A stretch of 64,000 nt of DNA, from NCBI RefSeq assembly GCF_021347895.1, contig NC_067129.1, positions 31,037,690 through 31,101,689 of the forward strand. The letters run 5' to 3'. The notes beneath the pieces are model-generated. The model was not told the DNA's origin. It ran no database searches and was given only the letters and a program-made list of their open reading frames with translations. Shown in pieces: positions 11,596-26,340 of the stretch. A program made the position numbers and the translations under genes. This DNA comes from Acanthochromis polyacanthus (Eukaryota; Chordata; Actinopteri; Pomacentridae). Positions within the stretch are counted from its first letter, which is position 1. Each line of letters begins with the position of its first letter.

Positions 11596-14370
11596 AGCTT
11601 TATTTCTTGGGTTACTACTACTTAAAGGCTTCGGTGCCAAAACTGTTTGGTTAAGTTTAGAACGGAATCATGATTTGGCTTAAAATCCACCCTGTCACTA
11701 TGTTTGCCATGTTGCAAAGTGTGGCAACTCCACTTATTCACTTGGCTACAAGAGGCCACCAATGTTATCTGTGTTATTTCCTGTTTATCAGTCATTTAAA
11801 TGTATTATAACACGGCTACTGAGCAAGGTGTGGGAGGTTCCTACTGGACCACATGTATGGGAATGATGAGCAATAGTTATGGTGACTTAATGGGCTGGAA
11901 ATGTCCCAGTGAGGTTCTTCTGTGCAACCTGAGAGTAGCTGTAGGATCTGAGGGAGATTTCTGCTTCCCAGATGTCCGAAATGTTTCCATGAATCACAGA
12001 TGTAAAAGACCAGAGTAAATATGAGGCAAGCGATACAAATGATTGAGGGGGAACTGCTGCTCGGTCTGTTCAGAACAGCTGCTGCGATAAACTTCTTCAC
12101 ACACATTTATTATAATTAATTAGTCAGAATTATACAGGCCGAGTTGATTAGTGACATGGACCAAAATGTTATTTCACCTTTAATCCATCTGAATCTGACT
12201 ACTGATTTGTTCCTGACCTCCACAAGCAGACATTTTTAGCCTTAGCACTAACTTTTCAGGCCGCTGAAAGTTTCTTCTCCATCTTCCCCTCTCTGCTCTG
12301 AGACTCTACAGACTTGGAAAAGGCCATTACTTGTTTACATACTCCCACTTTCTCCTCCTCCACTTGTGAATTAATGCAGCGAATCCTGCGAACCACTCTT
12401 TTCTCCTCACCTCTCCACTCCTCAGGGGGAGTTATTCACATTTAAAAGCCCATAATCAAACACCTGCGCATTAAATGGAAGGCCATTAACGCTAATGGTA
12501 TACCTTGGACCGAGCCGAGATGAAACCTCGTAGAACTACGGACTATTAAGGGCACATCGAGGACTTCATCCTCCTCACGATGAGTCATTCGCCCAGTCAG
12601 GTGTCTCTCTTTCATTTTGTTTGAAGTGTCTGTTTTCCGAAGCACCGGACGGCTACGAGGAGGTCAGAGGTTCTCGCTGGAGGAACGTATTCAATCACAA
12701 AAGGGAGGAAAGTTCATCTTGTTAATCTTCTCGCTCGCTCCTGTTTGCAATTTTACCATCTCGTGGTTGTGATGCAGGGCCTGAGCAGAGGGGAATATTG
12801 ATTTGCATCGAGCCTCTTTGCAGGCGAAGTGGAACGTCTGGCTTCTTATTTTAAATTACAGTAACCGCAGAGGAGCTCTGCGGTCACGGCTGTAACAGTC
12901 CAGGGAGGGTCAGCAGTGATTTTATCCTCCAAACTCACCCTGCCGATTCGTAAATTGAAAGTCATCTCAGGCAGGCGCTCATGTCTGCTGAAGTGTTCCC
13001 TGGAGGTTATTTTTAGGACGCACCCCCGCCCTCTGGAGCTCAGTTGGTCCAGTCCAGGCCAGAGGAAGGGGAGTGGTAGGGGAAAGGGGAAATCTTCAAC
13101 AATGACTTCATTAACATGATGCCCAACATGATCAGCACTACTGGACTGTGCTGCTCCACTGCAACACTGGATACATGACTTTTCCCTTTTGGATTTAATT
13201 CTCTGTGTTCACCTGGTTCTGCTCTTGGGGCAAAACATGGAAACCTGTTGAAGTTTCATCTGTCAAAGACTTCAGAAGCATGTTGATCACAAGTGAGTAT
13301 GAGCTCACATGTTGCGCTGTGACGGACGGGGAGATAATGAGATTATAAGTCTCTCAATTCAGTTTTCTCTTTGGTGACAGATGACAATTGCTGCTTGATG
13401 ACATTCATTAAGGAGATGATTGGTTGATGAGCTTAACGAGTTGTAATTAACGAGGACCTGATTGAGCCTTGATTAGTCTAAATACAGCTCCTTTATGAAA
13501 TTATCTGCATCAGATTACATGGTACATGAGAGCCTGGTGAGGAGATTTTTAGTGTACACATGCATCGTCGGTTTTATTCAAAGTGTAGTAAAGTTGTTCT
13601 TGATTCATGAGGCTGAAGAGGAATTTGAAGAACTGAAAGGTCTTGATTGTTTGAAGGCCGTGGGCCCCGAAAAATCACGAGCGCAGCTTTGGAGAGCGTA
13701 GGATTCGCTCTGAATGTGTGTGGGTTACATTTACAATGCGATGTGGTGAAGAAAACTGCATATATTCTGTGTTATTTCATATGAATTTGTGTCTAAAAAC
13801 GTTTAAATACATAACAGTGTGTGTAGCAGTGCACTCCTGCGTGTAAATCATATGTAAATTATTCAGAAAGCAGCGTTCTAATTCTGTGTTACGTGACTTT
13901 ATAGCTGCAGTTTTGGTTTTAGTTTTGCTTTTAACAGCTTCATTTATGGACATGACATTTGCTCTCATTACATAACATCACCTTTTTCTTGTTGTGTGTC
14001 AGTAAACGGAGAAAGTCGACTGCAATCATGGTTTTACAGGTGCGAATATTGTGACCAGTATTCGTGTCCGGGTTTGTGGTTTAAATTAGATGAAGGCCCT
14101 GCTGAAATTAAGTCCATTTACCAGCATTTAGTTGGTTCATTTTTGGGTTTTTAGTTCTGCATAACATACAAATGACTTTTGAAAATATCTCTAAAACATT
14201 TTTTTACTCTCAAAATATCCATGTGAATCTTTTCTCTGCTTCATATCATTACAAATCAAATATATTTGAGTTTTACACTTAAAAGTGAATAAAACAAGTA
14301 ATCTGAAGACCTCTGGGAACTTCACATTTTGTAAAAGATGGAAAGGTAAAGAGAAAGACAGCAAATAAAA
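11596..14370. other. non-coding, no gene seen
   Basis: Mostly unique-looking sequence. 12430-13130 is GC-richer and free of recognisable repeats, so it is a candidate for conserved regulatory sequence. Short ORFs here show no domains. Confidence 0.35.
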
Positions 14371-14379
14371 TGTGCAATA

Positions 14380-14680
14380 AAACTTTATTCATGTAGCATC
14401 TATCTAAATAAAAAAAAAGAAGTTTGAAAATGCTCCACAAAGCAGACATTAACATCCAGTGGATAAAACCAACGCCAAGGATTAAACACCAAATATATAA
14501 AAGAACAAAATTGAAGAATCACAAAGCAAAGGATGACAAACCAAGCAGAGCAACACAATAAAGACAGCAAAATATAAAAGAACAGATTAAAATAGCCACA
14601 AAGTTAACAGAAGCTCTTATTCTAAAAGAAAGTTTTCAGTATTCAGTTAAAAGAGGGCGCTGACATCTGATTCTTTATCA
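14380..14680. repeat. decayed dispersed repeat
   Basis: The stretch begins ACTTTATTCATGTAGCATCT and continues with AAATGCTCCACAAAG, resembling the 'ATTTGTATAGCAC...CACAAAGTGC' repeats common in fish. It is strongly diverged and the limits are approximate. Confidence 0.35.
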
Positions 14681-16465
14681 AAATTGTTTCAACATTGTGT
14701 TTATTAATCAAGGACAGGAGTGAGTAATTTCCTTCTACCATCTTTGTTTGAATTAGGAAGAAAAGCTGCAAGAAACAACAGAAAAAATAGTTATATTAAA
14801 GCTTTAACTAAACAGGAAATAGAAGTCTTTGTCACTGAGGAGTCTGTGAATACATTAAACTTCTGGGCTTTTCAGTGGATATGTATTTCATGTAAAACAG
14901 CTGCTTTAAGGCTATGCTTTCCCAAAAGTAATACCCTGTTGATTGACTTTAGTTGATAATTTCCTACACTTCCCAGAATGCCTTTCAAATCACACTGAAA
15001 GTTTGCCCAGTTTAAGGTGAAGCTGGAGTTTGTAGCTGCAGTTAATTCTGGTCCATTTGCTCGTCCTTTACCAAAGACTGGCAGGTCCATGAAAACAAGC
15101 TCCAGCAGGTCATAAATAATAATAATATATCAGCTGTCCTTTCCCTACCAAGACAACTTTGCCATAATTTATTCTAAAAACTGCCGTCAACCTCCAGACC
15201 CACAGAGGAGCTCGCATGAGTTAGTTTCACTCCAACAGTTAATGAGCTTTTCTACCGAAATGCACAAGTGGCTCGTTAGGTGTCAAAATATCAAACATCT
15301 ACGGAAGTAAAGTTTGAGATTCATTATGGAGGCGAGAAAACGCTGCAGGCCAAAGTTACTGCAGTTGTTTCTTTACTGAACTATCCTGAGAAACTTCTAA
15401 GGAGAAAGCAAACCTTAAAATGTCACTTTAAAAGATTAAAAACATCCATCAGCATGGGTGGACGGTCCAACAGATATACGTACGTCGAATAAATCTGTCT
15501 TTTAACTGCTTTTTCACCTTCAGAAAAAAGACTAGAGAGTACATTGGAGGTCAAATTATACTGCATTTTTTGAGCCAAAGCCAATTTTAGGGTGGAAAAA
15601 TTCTATTATACTGGTTAATATACTTTATATGTTTACAAATATATCCATACATCATGTTAGATTTATAGGGAAAATAATGGATCATTATTTAACTTCAAGA
15701 AACTAGGCAGCAACTTACCATGAAGTGTCTTGACTCTGCACCACTGTTTGCTCTGCTACATGTGCTGCAAAACAATGAAATCTGTTGGACAAACTTTGAC
15801 ACTATATTTAAATTACCCCAAGCAGCTTTTTCTGCATTATGTTCTGCAGAAAAAAGCTAAACAGAAAGGTTTCATGTCAGGAAATATTGGCCAATCGATT
15901 TATCAGTCAGATTCAAACATACTTAACATTGTTAGCTAGCGTAGCTCACAGTACTTTTAGCTAACGTGACTTCAGCTCTGTAAACTGGTCAAAGGAAACT
16001 CACGGCTAGTTTGTGTATTTACTCTCTACATTGGTGATATGTTGTTTTTGAGTGAGAAATGCATTAATTTTCTATTTTACTCATTTAACTGTAGAAGCTC
16101 AACTATTTCCAACATAATGGAGTTGCTGCTAACAGTAGCGTCATAGCAACATGGGCAACTTAAAATTTAAGTTTTTACACTTCGGTTCTGGTAGAAATTA
16201 CACAAAAGAGGAATATCATGTTCATTAGTGAGGATTAGTTGACGTTGAGCAGTGTTTATGCTAAGTAAAGCTAGGCTAATTCACCACTAGCTTTAGCTTT
16301 ATATTTAACAATCATATTTCACCATATTCTCAGCTAACGCGCCACCAGAAAGCGTCACAGTGTTAAATGGCTATTGATTTTGAGAATATTTTGTGAAAAA
16401 TATCAGGTGAAATGCTAGAATCCCTTCAAACACACATGCTAATCCCATGTAGTCAACTTCTGTTA
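14681..16465. other. non-coding, no gene seen
   Basis: AT-rich sequence with no recognisable exon. Several GCTAGC/GCTAAC motifs occur near 15930-16330. Confidence 0.4.
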
Positions 16466-16988
16466 GTCCTCTGAACACCAAAACCTGTTAGCAGATTTGG
16501 AAAGGTGTGTTTTCTTTAAGACAAAAATGGTATAAATTACAGAAAAAAATAGGTTGATTTTCAAATTCCTCATGACATTTGAACATGTGTGTGAAATGCT
16601 GTTTTCCATCTGGAAAAATAACCACAAATAAGCTTAAAATAGTGATATTTTATCAAAAAATCACTGTATTCTTTATTTTTCAGTTAAAACGGTTGGCTAA
16701 AATACAGAAATTGCATAAGATCCTCGACCCAACACAATTGGTAACACCTGTGGAAAAAATATTGTATGCATTAATTCAAAGTGTTTTAGATTTTTTCAAC
16801 CAAAATATAAATATTCAAGCTATTTTTATGTTTTATTTAATGACTTACTGCATTGTAACTATGTCATATTGCCATGGTTGTTCTGTTTCCACAGAGATGC
16901 AGGACTTTATGTTGCAGTGAAAAATGAACTGCAGTGAGTGAAAATGTGACAAAAAACACCCTGAAACTGCTTGGAGTTCAGAGGGTTC
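16466..16988. mobile_element. MITE-like element with CCTCTGAAC termini
   Basis: The left end AGTCCTCTGAACACCAAAAC and right end CTTGGAGTTCAGAGGGTTC are inverted repeats of about 14 bp. Part of the interior, CATGGTTGTTCTGTTTCCAC through GCAGGACTTTATGTTGCAGT, recurs at 34803-34850. Lone right termini (GTTCAGAGGGTTAA) also occur near 31318 and 40891. The 113-codon ORF inside has no recognised domain. Confidence 0.6.
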
Positions 16989-18020
16989 ACCATATAAAAG
17001 ACGTCAAGTGAAGCTTTGTTGTGTAAATGCATCGCACAGGATTAATGCAGAAGTCGGTTTAGTTTTGTAATTTAATAAAAATTTGACAAATTCCTTCAAA
17101 TAAGTGCCACAGCTGGAAGCCAGAGTCCAGCGAGAGTCAAGTTTAGGAAAGTTTTTTGGAGTTATATCGCATCTCAGTCATCTGCTGTAGAGTCTGAATG
17201 AAATAATTGCCTGCAGAGTCATTCTGGACGTTTCCCACCAACACTTCACCAAATTCAACTACATGACTAACTCAGTTTTTTCAAACCTCCATGAGCGAAG
17301 CAGAATTCATGGGTCAGCTCTGTAAGATCACGTCATCGCTTCTTGTTTCAACAGTCAGAACGATTCTGGGCATGAAGCAGAACTGAAAAAACAACTTTTA
17401 GCAGGTAAAAGCTTTTTGCCAGGTGACCCGCGAAGCTAAATCTGGACACAACAGTTGCAGATAATAAAGAAATGAAAGAAATCGCATCCACATGTGATTT
17501 GGTTTAGATTGGTTTGGCCCGGTGACAGCTGGGTTTCTGCCTGATGGGACGCTGCTAGATGTGTCATATCTGTTTCTAGCGAATGCCTCTGTAGCTCCTC
17601 CAGTTGGCTTCACGGTAACCTGAGAGTGTTTATCCGATGTCAGGAAAGACATCTTTCCACTGGCACCGAGGCTCTGGACAGTGTTGTTAGCAACGGAGGG
17701 CAACAGTGCACAGGAATGACTAAACTCTACCTACGAATGAGCGAACGCCACGCTAAATGCCAGGTCAGTGTGTGGGAAAATCTGAAATCTAAGAACCTAA
17801 GAATACTGATTCTGCATAGAAGCTTATCATGAAAAGATTCAGCAGCTGGGTTTTGTCTGACGAGAAAGTAAAACTGAAATAAACTCAAAGTATTTCAGAC
17901 ATAGTTCCACCATTTTTGTGACATTCTGTGAAAGTTGGTTTCTTGTTTAGCTCTGCAATTTGAGTAAATTAATGTTGTTATTTGTGGAAATATATAGTAT
18001 ATGTAAGGACATATCTAGGA
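16989..18020. other. non-coding, no gene seen
   Basis: No recognised feature. The overlapping frames at 17398-17703 (minus) and 17626-17832 (plus) have no domain and no clear splice context. Confidence 0.4.
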
Positions 18021-18560
18021 GATATGTGTAGAATGAAAAAAATACCTCTTCAATACCGTATATTATACAGATTTGTCTGACTAGAATATTAACCTGACCA
18101 ATATAAATATTATGCCTAAGACCTTATAGTACTACACATTCTGCAAGTTTGTTCCATTAATTTAAAAATTAAGTTTGAAATCCCATAATATTATGAATTA
18201 TAAAAAATTATTATACAAGTTTATCTAATTCAGTTTATCATACAAGTATAGTATAAGTATATAAGTATAGTATAGTATAAGGTGGAATACAAATTTATCT
18301 AAATAATCACAATATTAAGGTTAGGACTCTGCAATATTATTCATACTAAAACCTTACAAAAATGTATACTGTAGAAATAGAAATTTACCTGACAAGACCC
18401 TACAATAATATCTGCGGGACTCATTTAAATACTATAGTTAAAACCTACAACATTATAGGTTATGGATATTATTCAAATTTATGTGAGTAACTTAAATATG
18501 AAGTTTAGAACCTACAGTATTATTTATTACACAGATTTATTCTACAGATTATTTTGAATA
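18021..18560. repeat. AT-rich degenerate tandem repeat
   Basis: Phrases such as AGAACCTACAATATTAT and ACAGATTTATCTAA recur at irregular spacing. The core at 18236-18283 is a simpler GTATA/AGTATA array. The unit is too diverged to fix exactly. Confidence 0.5.
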
Positions 18561-19284
18561 TTTAAATTTTCATCCCGATCTTCTTGACACATAATAAATG
18601 ATTGTGTGTTTACCAGTTAAGACCAGTTTAGCCAGTGAATGATATTAAAGGCACCATTGGCTTTATTGAAGGTAAAACTGTCCAGAACTGCAACAGAATA
18701 ATCAAGGAACAAAAAAAGACTGAAAACTAAAACTTCTCCATTTATTGGTGCTGCATTGAGTTCATGCTGGTTCCATTTACAATCTCTTTGAGTTGTATGA
18801 ATGTAAACTGACTTTCAGAGGAGAATCTACTGGACTTCTTTTATCTAAATTTACAGTGACAATAGCAGGTGTCAGACCTCCATCCTAGTACCCAATGCCG
18901 ATTTTTTTCTATAGAAAGTGTTAAATTTCTCAACTGGTCATAGTTTACTCGAGTCTCAGGGTCAAGTTAGGTCGACAGAAGTGAAACTAATGTGAAATTA
19001 AATTTTAGTGTGTTGGATTACTTGAATTTTGTTTAGACAAAAATTCCTTTTTACTATAGTAAATAATGCCTATTACCAAAAACTGATGGAGTGATTACGT
19101 TATATTGAAATAAGCCTTGTGAGAAACGATAGCTAAAGTCAAGACTCACAGGTTCGAGAGCTTATGTCTAACTGTTGACAGTTCTTAAGGTAGAGTCGTG
19201 GTTCTCACATCCAAAGACAGCAGCAGCCTAAAACTGTAGACTTCGATTTACTTCTGTACCTGCAACAGTTCTGGGTATGTATTA
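18561..19284. other. non-coding, no gene seen
   Basis: No recognised feature up to the TA target dinucleotide (19283-19284) of the Tc1-like element. Confidence 0.4.
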
Positions 19285-20919
<1,635 letters not shown>

Positions 20920-21472
20920 TATGTATACATATCGTAGGTATAGAAACTTATATGTGTGCAAATAACGAGATGGTGATCTCTTGGCTGGAAACTACGTATT
21001 TTGTTACAAAAGCCAAGAAGAGAAACCAGTCTGTGTAACACCGTAATGAAAACAAGTCTAAGGAATAAGGACAAATCTACGATACGAGTAACAAATATCT
21101 TGATTGTTCTCCTGCTCATTTGGTATGAGTCATTTTCAAACTTTTGGCTCCACACGAATGTCTGCAGAAATGTCTGCAGAAAGCTTCATGCTATGGTTGC
21201 ACAATTGCCATAATAACAATCTAGTCATTCCAGTTATCCACTTATTTGATTTACATTGATATAAACAGCACTTCATTCATTTCCATGTTTTTCTACAGTC
21301 CTGCTCAAACATAAATCTCTGTATCGGAACAAGACTTTTAAAAAAATCGTCAACTGAATTCATCTCCATGAGCCAAAAATATACAAAAAATTGTATCCAA
21401 AACGCCTTACTTGCTGAACATCTGCTTACTGGGAAACACAACAATTTGTTCCCTAAACACATGCAGGCTACA
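20920..21472. other. non-coding, no gene seen
   Basis: No recognised feature between the Tc1-like element and the SINE. Confidence 0.4.
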
Positions 21473-21706
21473 GTAAATGGTCTGTATTTATATAGTGCTT
21501 TACTATATCTGCAAGGTGCCCAAAGCGCTTTACGTCACATTCACACACTGATGGCGGAAGCTGCTATGCAAGGCGCTAACCATGATCCATCAGGAGCAAT
21601 TAGGGGTTTGGTGTCTTGCTTGTCATGAGCATGACGGGCCAAAGATCGAACCAGCAACCCTCCGGTTGCAAGACAGCCACTCTACCCACTGAGCTATGCC
21701 GCCCCA
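21473..21706 (-). mobile_element. SINE family B, tRNA-derived, near full length
   Basis: On the minus strand it begins GGGGCGGCATAGCTCAGTGG, with a good RNA polymerase III A box (TAGCTCAGTGGG), and has a B box GGTTCGATC about 40 bp on. The body includes CATCAGTGTGTGAATG and AAAGCGCTTTGGGC, and it ends ATATAAATACAGACCATTTAC at 21473. The tRNA-like head extends into unrelated body sequence, so it is a SINE and not a tRNA gene. A truncated sister copy lies at 5383-5511 in the opposite orientation. Confidence 0.85.
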
Positions 21707-24700
21707 GTAGTTGCTAACTAGTCATCTGAGCACAGAGAAGCTTCTAGTCTCCACCCAGCAGCAGTCCAGACAAATGTGTGGCCAAAAAGGACTGTAAAAA
21801 TAGTAAAACAAAGTCTTTTAACGTCAGATTTACCAAAGATGGGGTGATTTTCCCTACATAGGCTGTTTTCTGTGAGCATTGTAAATGTCAATATTGCAGT
21901 CCACCATGTTTATTTAACTGTGGGAAGCTGAAATTGTGATTAATATTCAACTGATAGTGCAGCCTGGGTCTACTTAAATATTCAAGGTTCCTTTAGTGTC
22001 ATTCTGTTATGCACTTATGTACAATCAAAGAATTAACTGTGCACCTAAATACATTTGAATTAGTCTAAAGAGAATTAAAACAAAACATCACATATCTTTA
22101 GAAGCATACAGGACATCGGAAATGGCCAATGAGGGGCATTGGTAAATTCAGAGGTTTTCAGTTGGAATTATTTAGTTTTCCTCGGTACTATCATTTTTAA
22201 TTTGTCCTGAAACTGCATTTACATTTTAGGTGACATTACACTGAGTTGTTTACATGACTCCAAAAACTATCAAACTCTTAGACCTATCTTGCTCCAATGA
22301 ATGCTATATGCCTGCATGTTCAGAGTGGCTGCCTGTCAGATTAAAAGGAAAGAGACTTAAAATGGTAGAGTCAAAGTGCTGAATTATTTTCTCAATAAAC
22401 GTGGTTATATCAGGTATTTCATGAGATCTAGGTTGTGGGAGTAAATGATGTCTCGTTAGGCTGTAATTGCTATTTAACATCAAAGACCTGAACCTCTTGA
22501 AGCCCACAAATGGTTTGATCCGTCATTACAGACACATTTCAAGTAGCATCAAAACCCACAAAAATGTATTTGACCTCCCATCACAGTGCAGGGAAAATGA
22601 ATTTACAAATGCTCACAGACTGCATTTAAAATATGTTTACTTGCACAATTAAACCTGCAGAAAAATCGCTGTTTGCTTCACATTTGTGGCGTCTTCCTGC
22701 TCATTACTTCTGACACAGAAAGAAAAGCGGTGACCCTGAGTTCAAGGCATCTTCCAGTAAACAGCAGCAGAAGTTGATTTCCATTCAGGAAGCCTCCTCG
22801 CTGTTACCTGTACAGAAACGTGAGGGCGTCCTCAATGAGCTGCCGATGATGTCCAAACAATGGTGAGGATGTGAGGGTCAGCTCAGAGCCTGAAATTAAT
22901 GAAGCCCATTGTAATGGTTAAGAAACATGGAGCCGGGAGGTTAATGCGTTTTTGTTCCCTTTTCGACAAGAGTGAGCGCCTTTCTTTCTTTGTTACGCTT
23001 GTTATAATTCCAGATATAATTACTCTTCTGCTTGGATGATTAACCCTCAACGGACCAAGCTACTTTAACAACCAAAATGACAGAGTAGGGTTATTGTGTT
23101 TATCATACCTGTGCTGCTTCTTTTCCTAATGTAAACAGTTGAGGTATCTCAGACGTATTATTTTCTCTGTGCAATGCCGACTCATCTCCGTCAGTTGAGC
23201 TGTTGTCATCGCCTTTTTGGGTATAAAATATCTGTGTATATTGTTAAATTCTACTTGTTTTTCCGAGGTCATGAATTGGCCCACACAAGTTTCTGTGATC
23301 TTTTTTCCACCAAAGCAACAATTCTGAGAAAAAAAAAAACAATTTAAAAAAAGTTGTAGGAACAGTAGCCTGAAAATTTTGAAGACTCAAAATATCACAG
23401 TGGCGCATATATTTATACAGTTTGGTCACTTGAAGGCTAGTAAGTGGTAGATGGACTTTCATGTGACACAACTGATTTACACCCAACAGATTCTCCTGGT
23501 TCATCTTGTTAAAGTTGTACATCTTAGTATTTTACCACCATCAAATCTTCATCCACAGGAAAACACTTATTTTTTTAGTTTTTATTCTTTTAGTAGTAGA
23601 ACTGTGACTGGCCTCTTGTGTAAAGTGGCAACAAGCTGGACTCAAACCTTGATTATACTCCCTTACAGATGTGAATACCATGGATGCACTGTTGTTGTTA
23701 TTATGCTGCTTTTGTAGTTCATAACAGTTGGCTTGGAAGACTCCATTCTGTTCATGATCAGGTTACATCTAGGTGTTCTGAACATGGGCACTATTGTAGT
23801 GTTGTTTTGCCCAAAAATTTGCATCACTTGGACCCTCATGTATTAGGGGACAGATGATCCCTCCAGTAGTTTAATAGCTTTTTGGTTTCCACATTTATTT
23901 CCAAACGAGAAACAAAACAAACATCAGTCTGTTTTACCACTACAGTAAAGTTCCAGTTAACCGTCACCAAAAATGTGTTGACTTTCACATTTTTGGTGCT
24001 ATAAAAATCACAACATTCAGTCTCGTCCAGACTTATATGAATATTCTGCAAACTGAAGATTTTTCTCCATATTTGGGCCTCTCATCCACACACAGACAGT
24101 GTTTTAGGTCACTGAAGTATCTTCTAAAGTGAAGATCATTTTTATAAAGAAACTCTATGCATACTTTTGCTGAACTATAAAGTGAAAGACTTTGGAAATC
24201 TGAATTTGCGTGCCTATTGTTGCTTTATGTAATGAGTATGTGCCTAAAACAACAACAGCAATGGATTTCCACTAGTTTCTTTGAATTTGGTTAGCGCTAG
24301 CAGCTAGGAGTGTAAACTTTTCATTGCTGCAACACTTTACCAGCATGCAAATGTGCACAGAAACAAGAAAATATGTCTCTTTTTGGTTTTTGATGCATCA
24401 TTTATGTACACTGACCTAGCAAAGTTGCTAGAATGTTGGTAGTTGTTCGGATGGAGATATTTAGAAAAATAATTGTCATGTTGACAGAATTTTCCATTTT
24501 CCATTGACCTTCTCTGCTTTTATTTTATTTTATTTTATTTTTTAGTATTAAACCTAAAGCTAGTTTCCCCAGGATATTTAAAATGAAATCAGTCATCAGC
24601 AGGTTAAATAGCCGGATATCACTTCCAAGTTTTACCACTAAGATTACAAAGACATAACTTTATTTTATAATATGAACCATTTTTAAAGCGGTGTATTTTG

Positions 24701-25269
24701 TGTTGGTCTCAGTGTGTCTGCTAAGTGAGTCATCCAGTTTTAGTATTCACCCCTCCGGCCCTTCGTGACCGCAGACATCCTAAACTTCCCCCTGTCATGC
24801 TGACTGGACTGGCAGGGGAATATCATCAGAGAAACTGCAGAGAAAGGAGGAAGAGGGAAACATGGCTCTGCGTTCTGACAGCTGACATACCTCTGATCTT
24901 CCACCACACCTCTGGAGTCCTGAGAGACACTCTTAAGTGTCTCCCCGAACTCTGAGCTGAGCGGCGACCGGCCATGCAGGTGTGGAGTGAAGCGTAAAAA
25001 GTGGTGTGAAAGCCCTCAAACATCACCTCAATACTGGACTTGTGAAGGACTGGGGATGCTCACGACATGGTTGAGTGTGTGAGACGAAACAAGGAAGCCG
25101 AGCATGTCTGGTTTTGGCTCTTGTTTTTTTGTTGTTGTTGCAAAGTTGGTGAAAAGCAGACGTCATAAAGCATACCGTAAAGATTAGTTACACTTTAAGG
25201 GATGTTTTCTTTTCTCTGCTCTCTTATAGAGTTAGCTGAGAAAACTGATATAAAGTTGTAATCAGTACA
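21707..25269. other. non-coding; includes (TTTTA)n and a possible conserved block
   Basis: No exon is recognised. A TTTTA microsatellite occupies about 24518-24543. 22680-23000 looks unique, with AT-homeodomain-type motifs around 22895-22920, and 24720-25090 is GC-richer. Either could be regulatory, but nothing in a single sequence proves it. Confidence 0.35.
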
Positions 25270-26340
25270 CCAAATATGAAGCTACAACCAATAGCCTGCG
25301 AGCTCAGCTTGACTATATGAAAGTGTTTTGAAGCCTTTATGCTAAGCTAAGCTAGCCAACTATTGCTTCCAAATGTACAGCAAGTAGCCAGCTAGTTTAG
25401 CTTAGCACTAAGAATGTGAGATGGTGAATTCTCACCATAATGCTTTGGCTTTTGTACAGCGTAAACAAATAAGGTATAGCGTGTTAATTTTGTGACCTTT
25501 GTCTAGAGCTAGGCTAGCAGTTTTCTTCTGATTTCAGTGTTTGTGCTAAGCTAACTAATTTAGGTAGTCTTATACTGGCCATATAGCCAAAAAAACCCGA
25601 AAAACGGTGCCAGTCTTCTCCTCTAACTCTTGACAGAAGTGCAACTGTGCATAGTTCCCAAAATGTTGAGTTACAGCTAGTATTTGGCTAGCTTAGCTTA
25701 GCAGAAACACTGTGAGATGGTGAATTTTCATTGTAATGCGTTGGTTTTTGTACAGCTTAAACAAATAATGTATAGCATGTCGATCAGTGAACTTTATCAA
25801 GTCAGTTTTGTTACATTTGGACAAATCTAGGCTAGCTGTTTTCCTCTGATATCAGTGTATGCGCTACGCTAAGTTATGTAGTGGTATCAGTCTTCAAATG
25901 TAAGTTTTGACAAATGGTACTAGGTGTGTTTTCCTAAGCACTGAGCTACACTGAAAAGCCAGTTATCTTAGCTTAGCACAAATATTGTAAGATGTAAAAA
26001 AAACAGTTTTGAAGCTTTGGTTTTTGTACAGTTTAAATGAAATACAACTTGCTCATTTGCTAAGCTAACAGACTAGTTCCTATAACCTTATATGGACTGG
26101 AATTAAAGTGGGATTAATCTTGTCAACTAATTGTTGAAACAAATGGCAGTTGGCATATTTCTCAAAATGTTGAAGTACAGCGAGTGATCGGCTACTTTAG
26201 TTTAGCACAAAGACTGGAGAACAGTGAATTCTAGACCTTAAAGCTTCAGCTTTTGTACAGTTTGATCCAATTAAAAAATAATGTGTTAATTACTGAGCTT
26301 GCTTCCAGGCTGAGTGCAAAGTGAAGCTAGATGTATTTCC
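25270..26340. repeat. degenerate long-period tandem repeat, about 4 units
   Basis: Units of roughly 230-290 bp share a core such as GAGATGGTGAATTCTCA... GCTTTGGCTTTTGTACAG. The cores start near 25418, 25711, 25989 and 26218 and are accompanied by GCTAAGCTAAGCTAGC runs. The units are considerably diverged from one another. Confidence 0.75.

Noticed and set aside
21640..21706. Possible tRNA gene on the minus strand
   Set aside because: It has good A and B boxes, but it runs straight into a repeat body with a second copy at 5383, so it is a SINE head. I also could not draw a convincing full cloverleaf.
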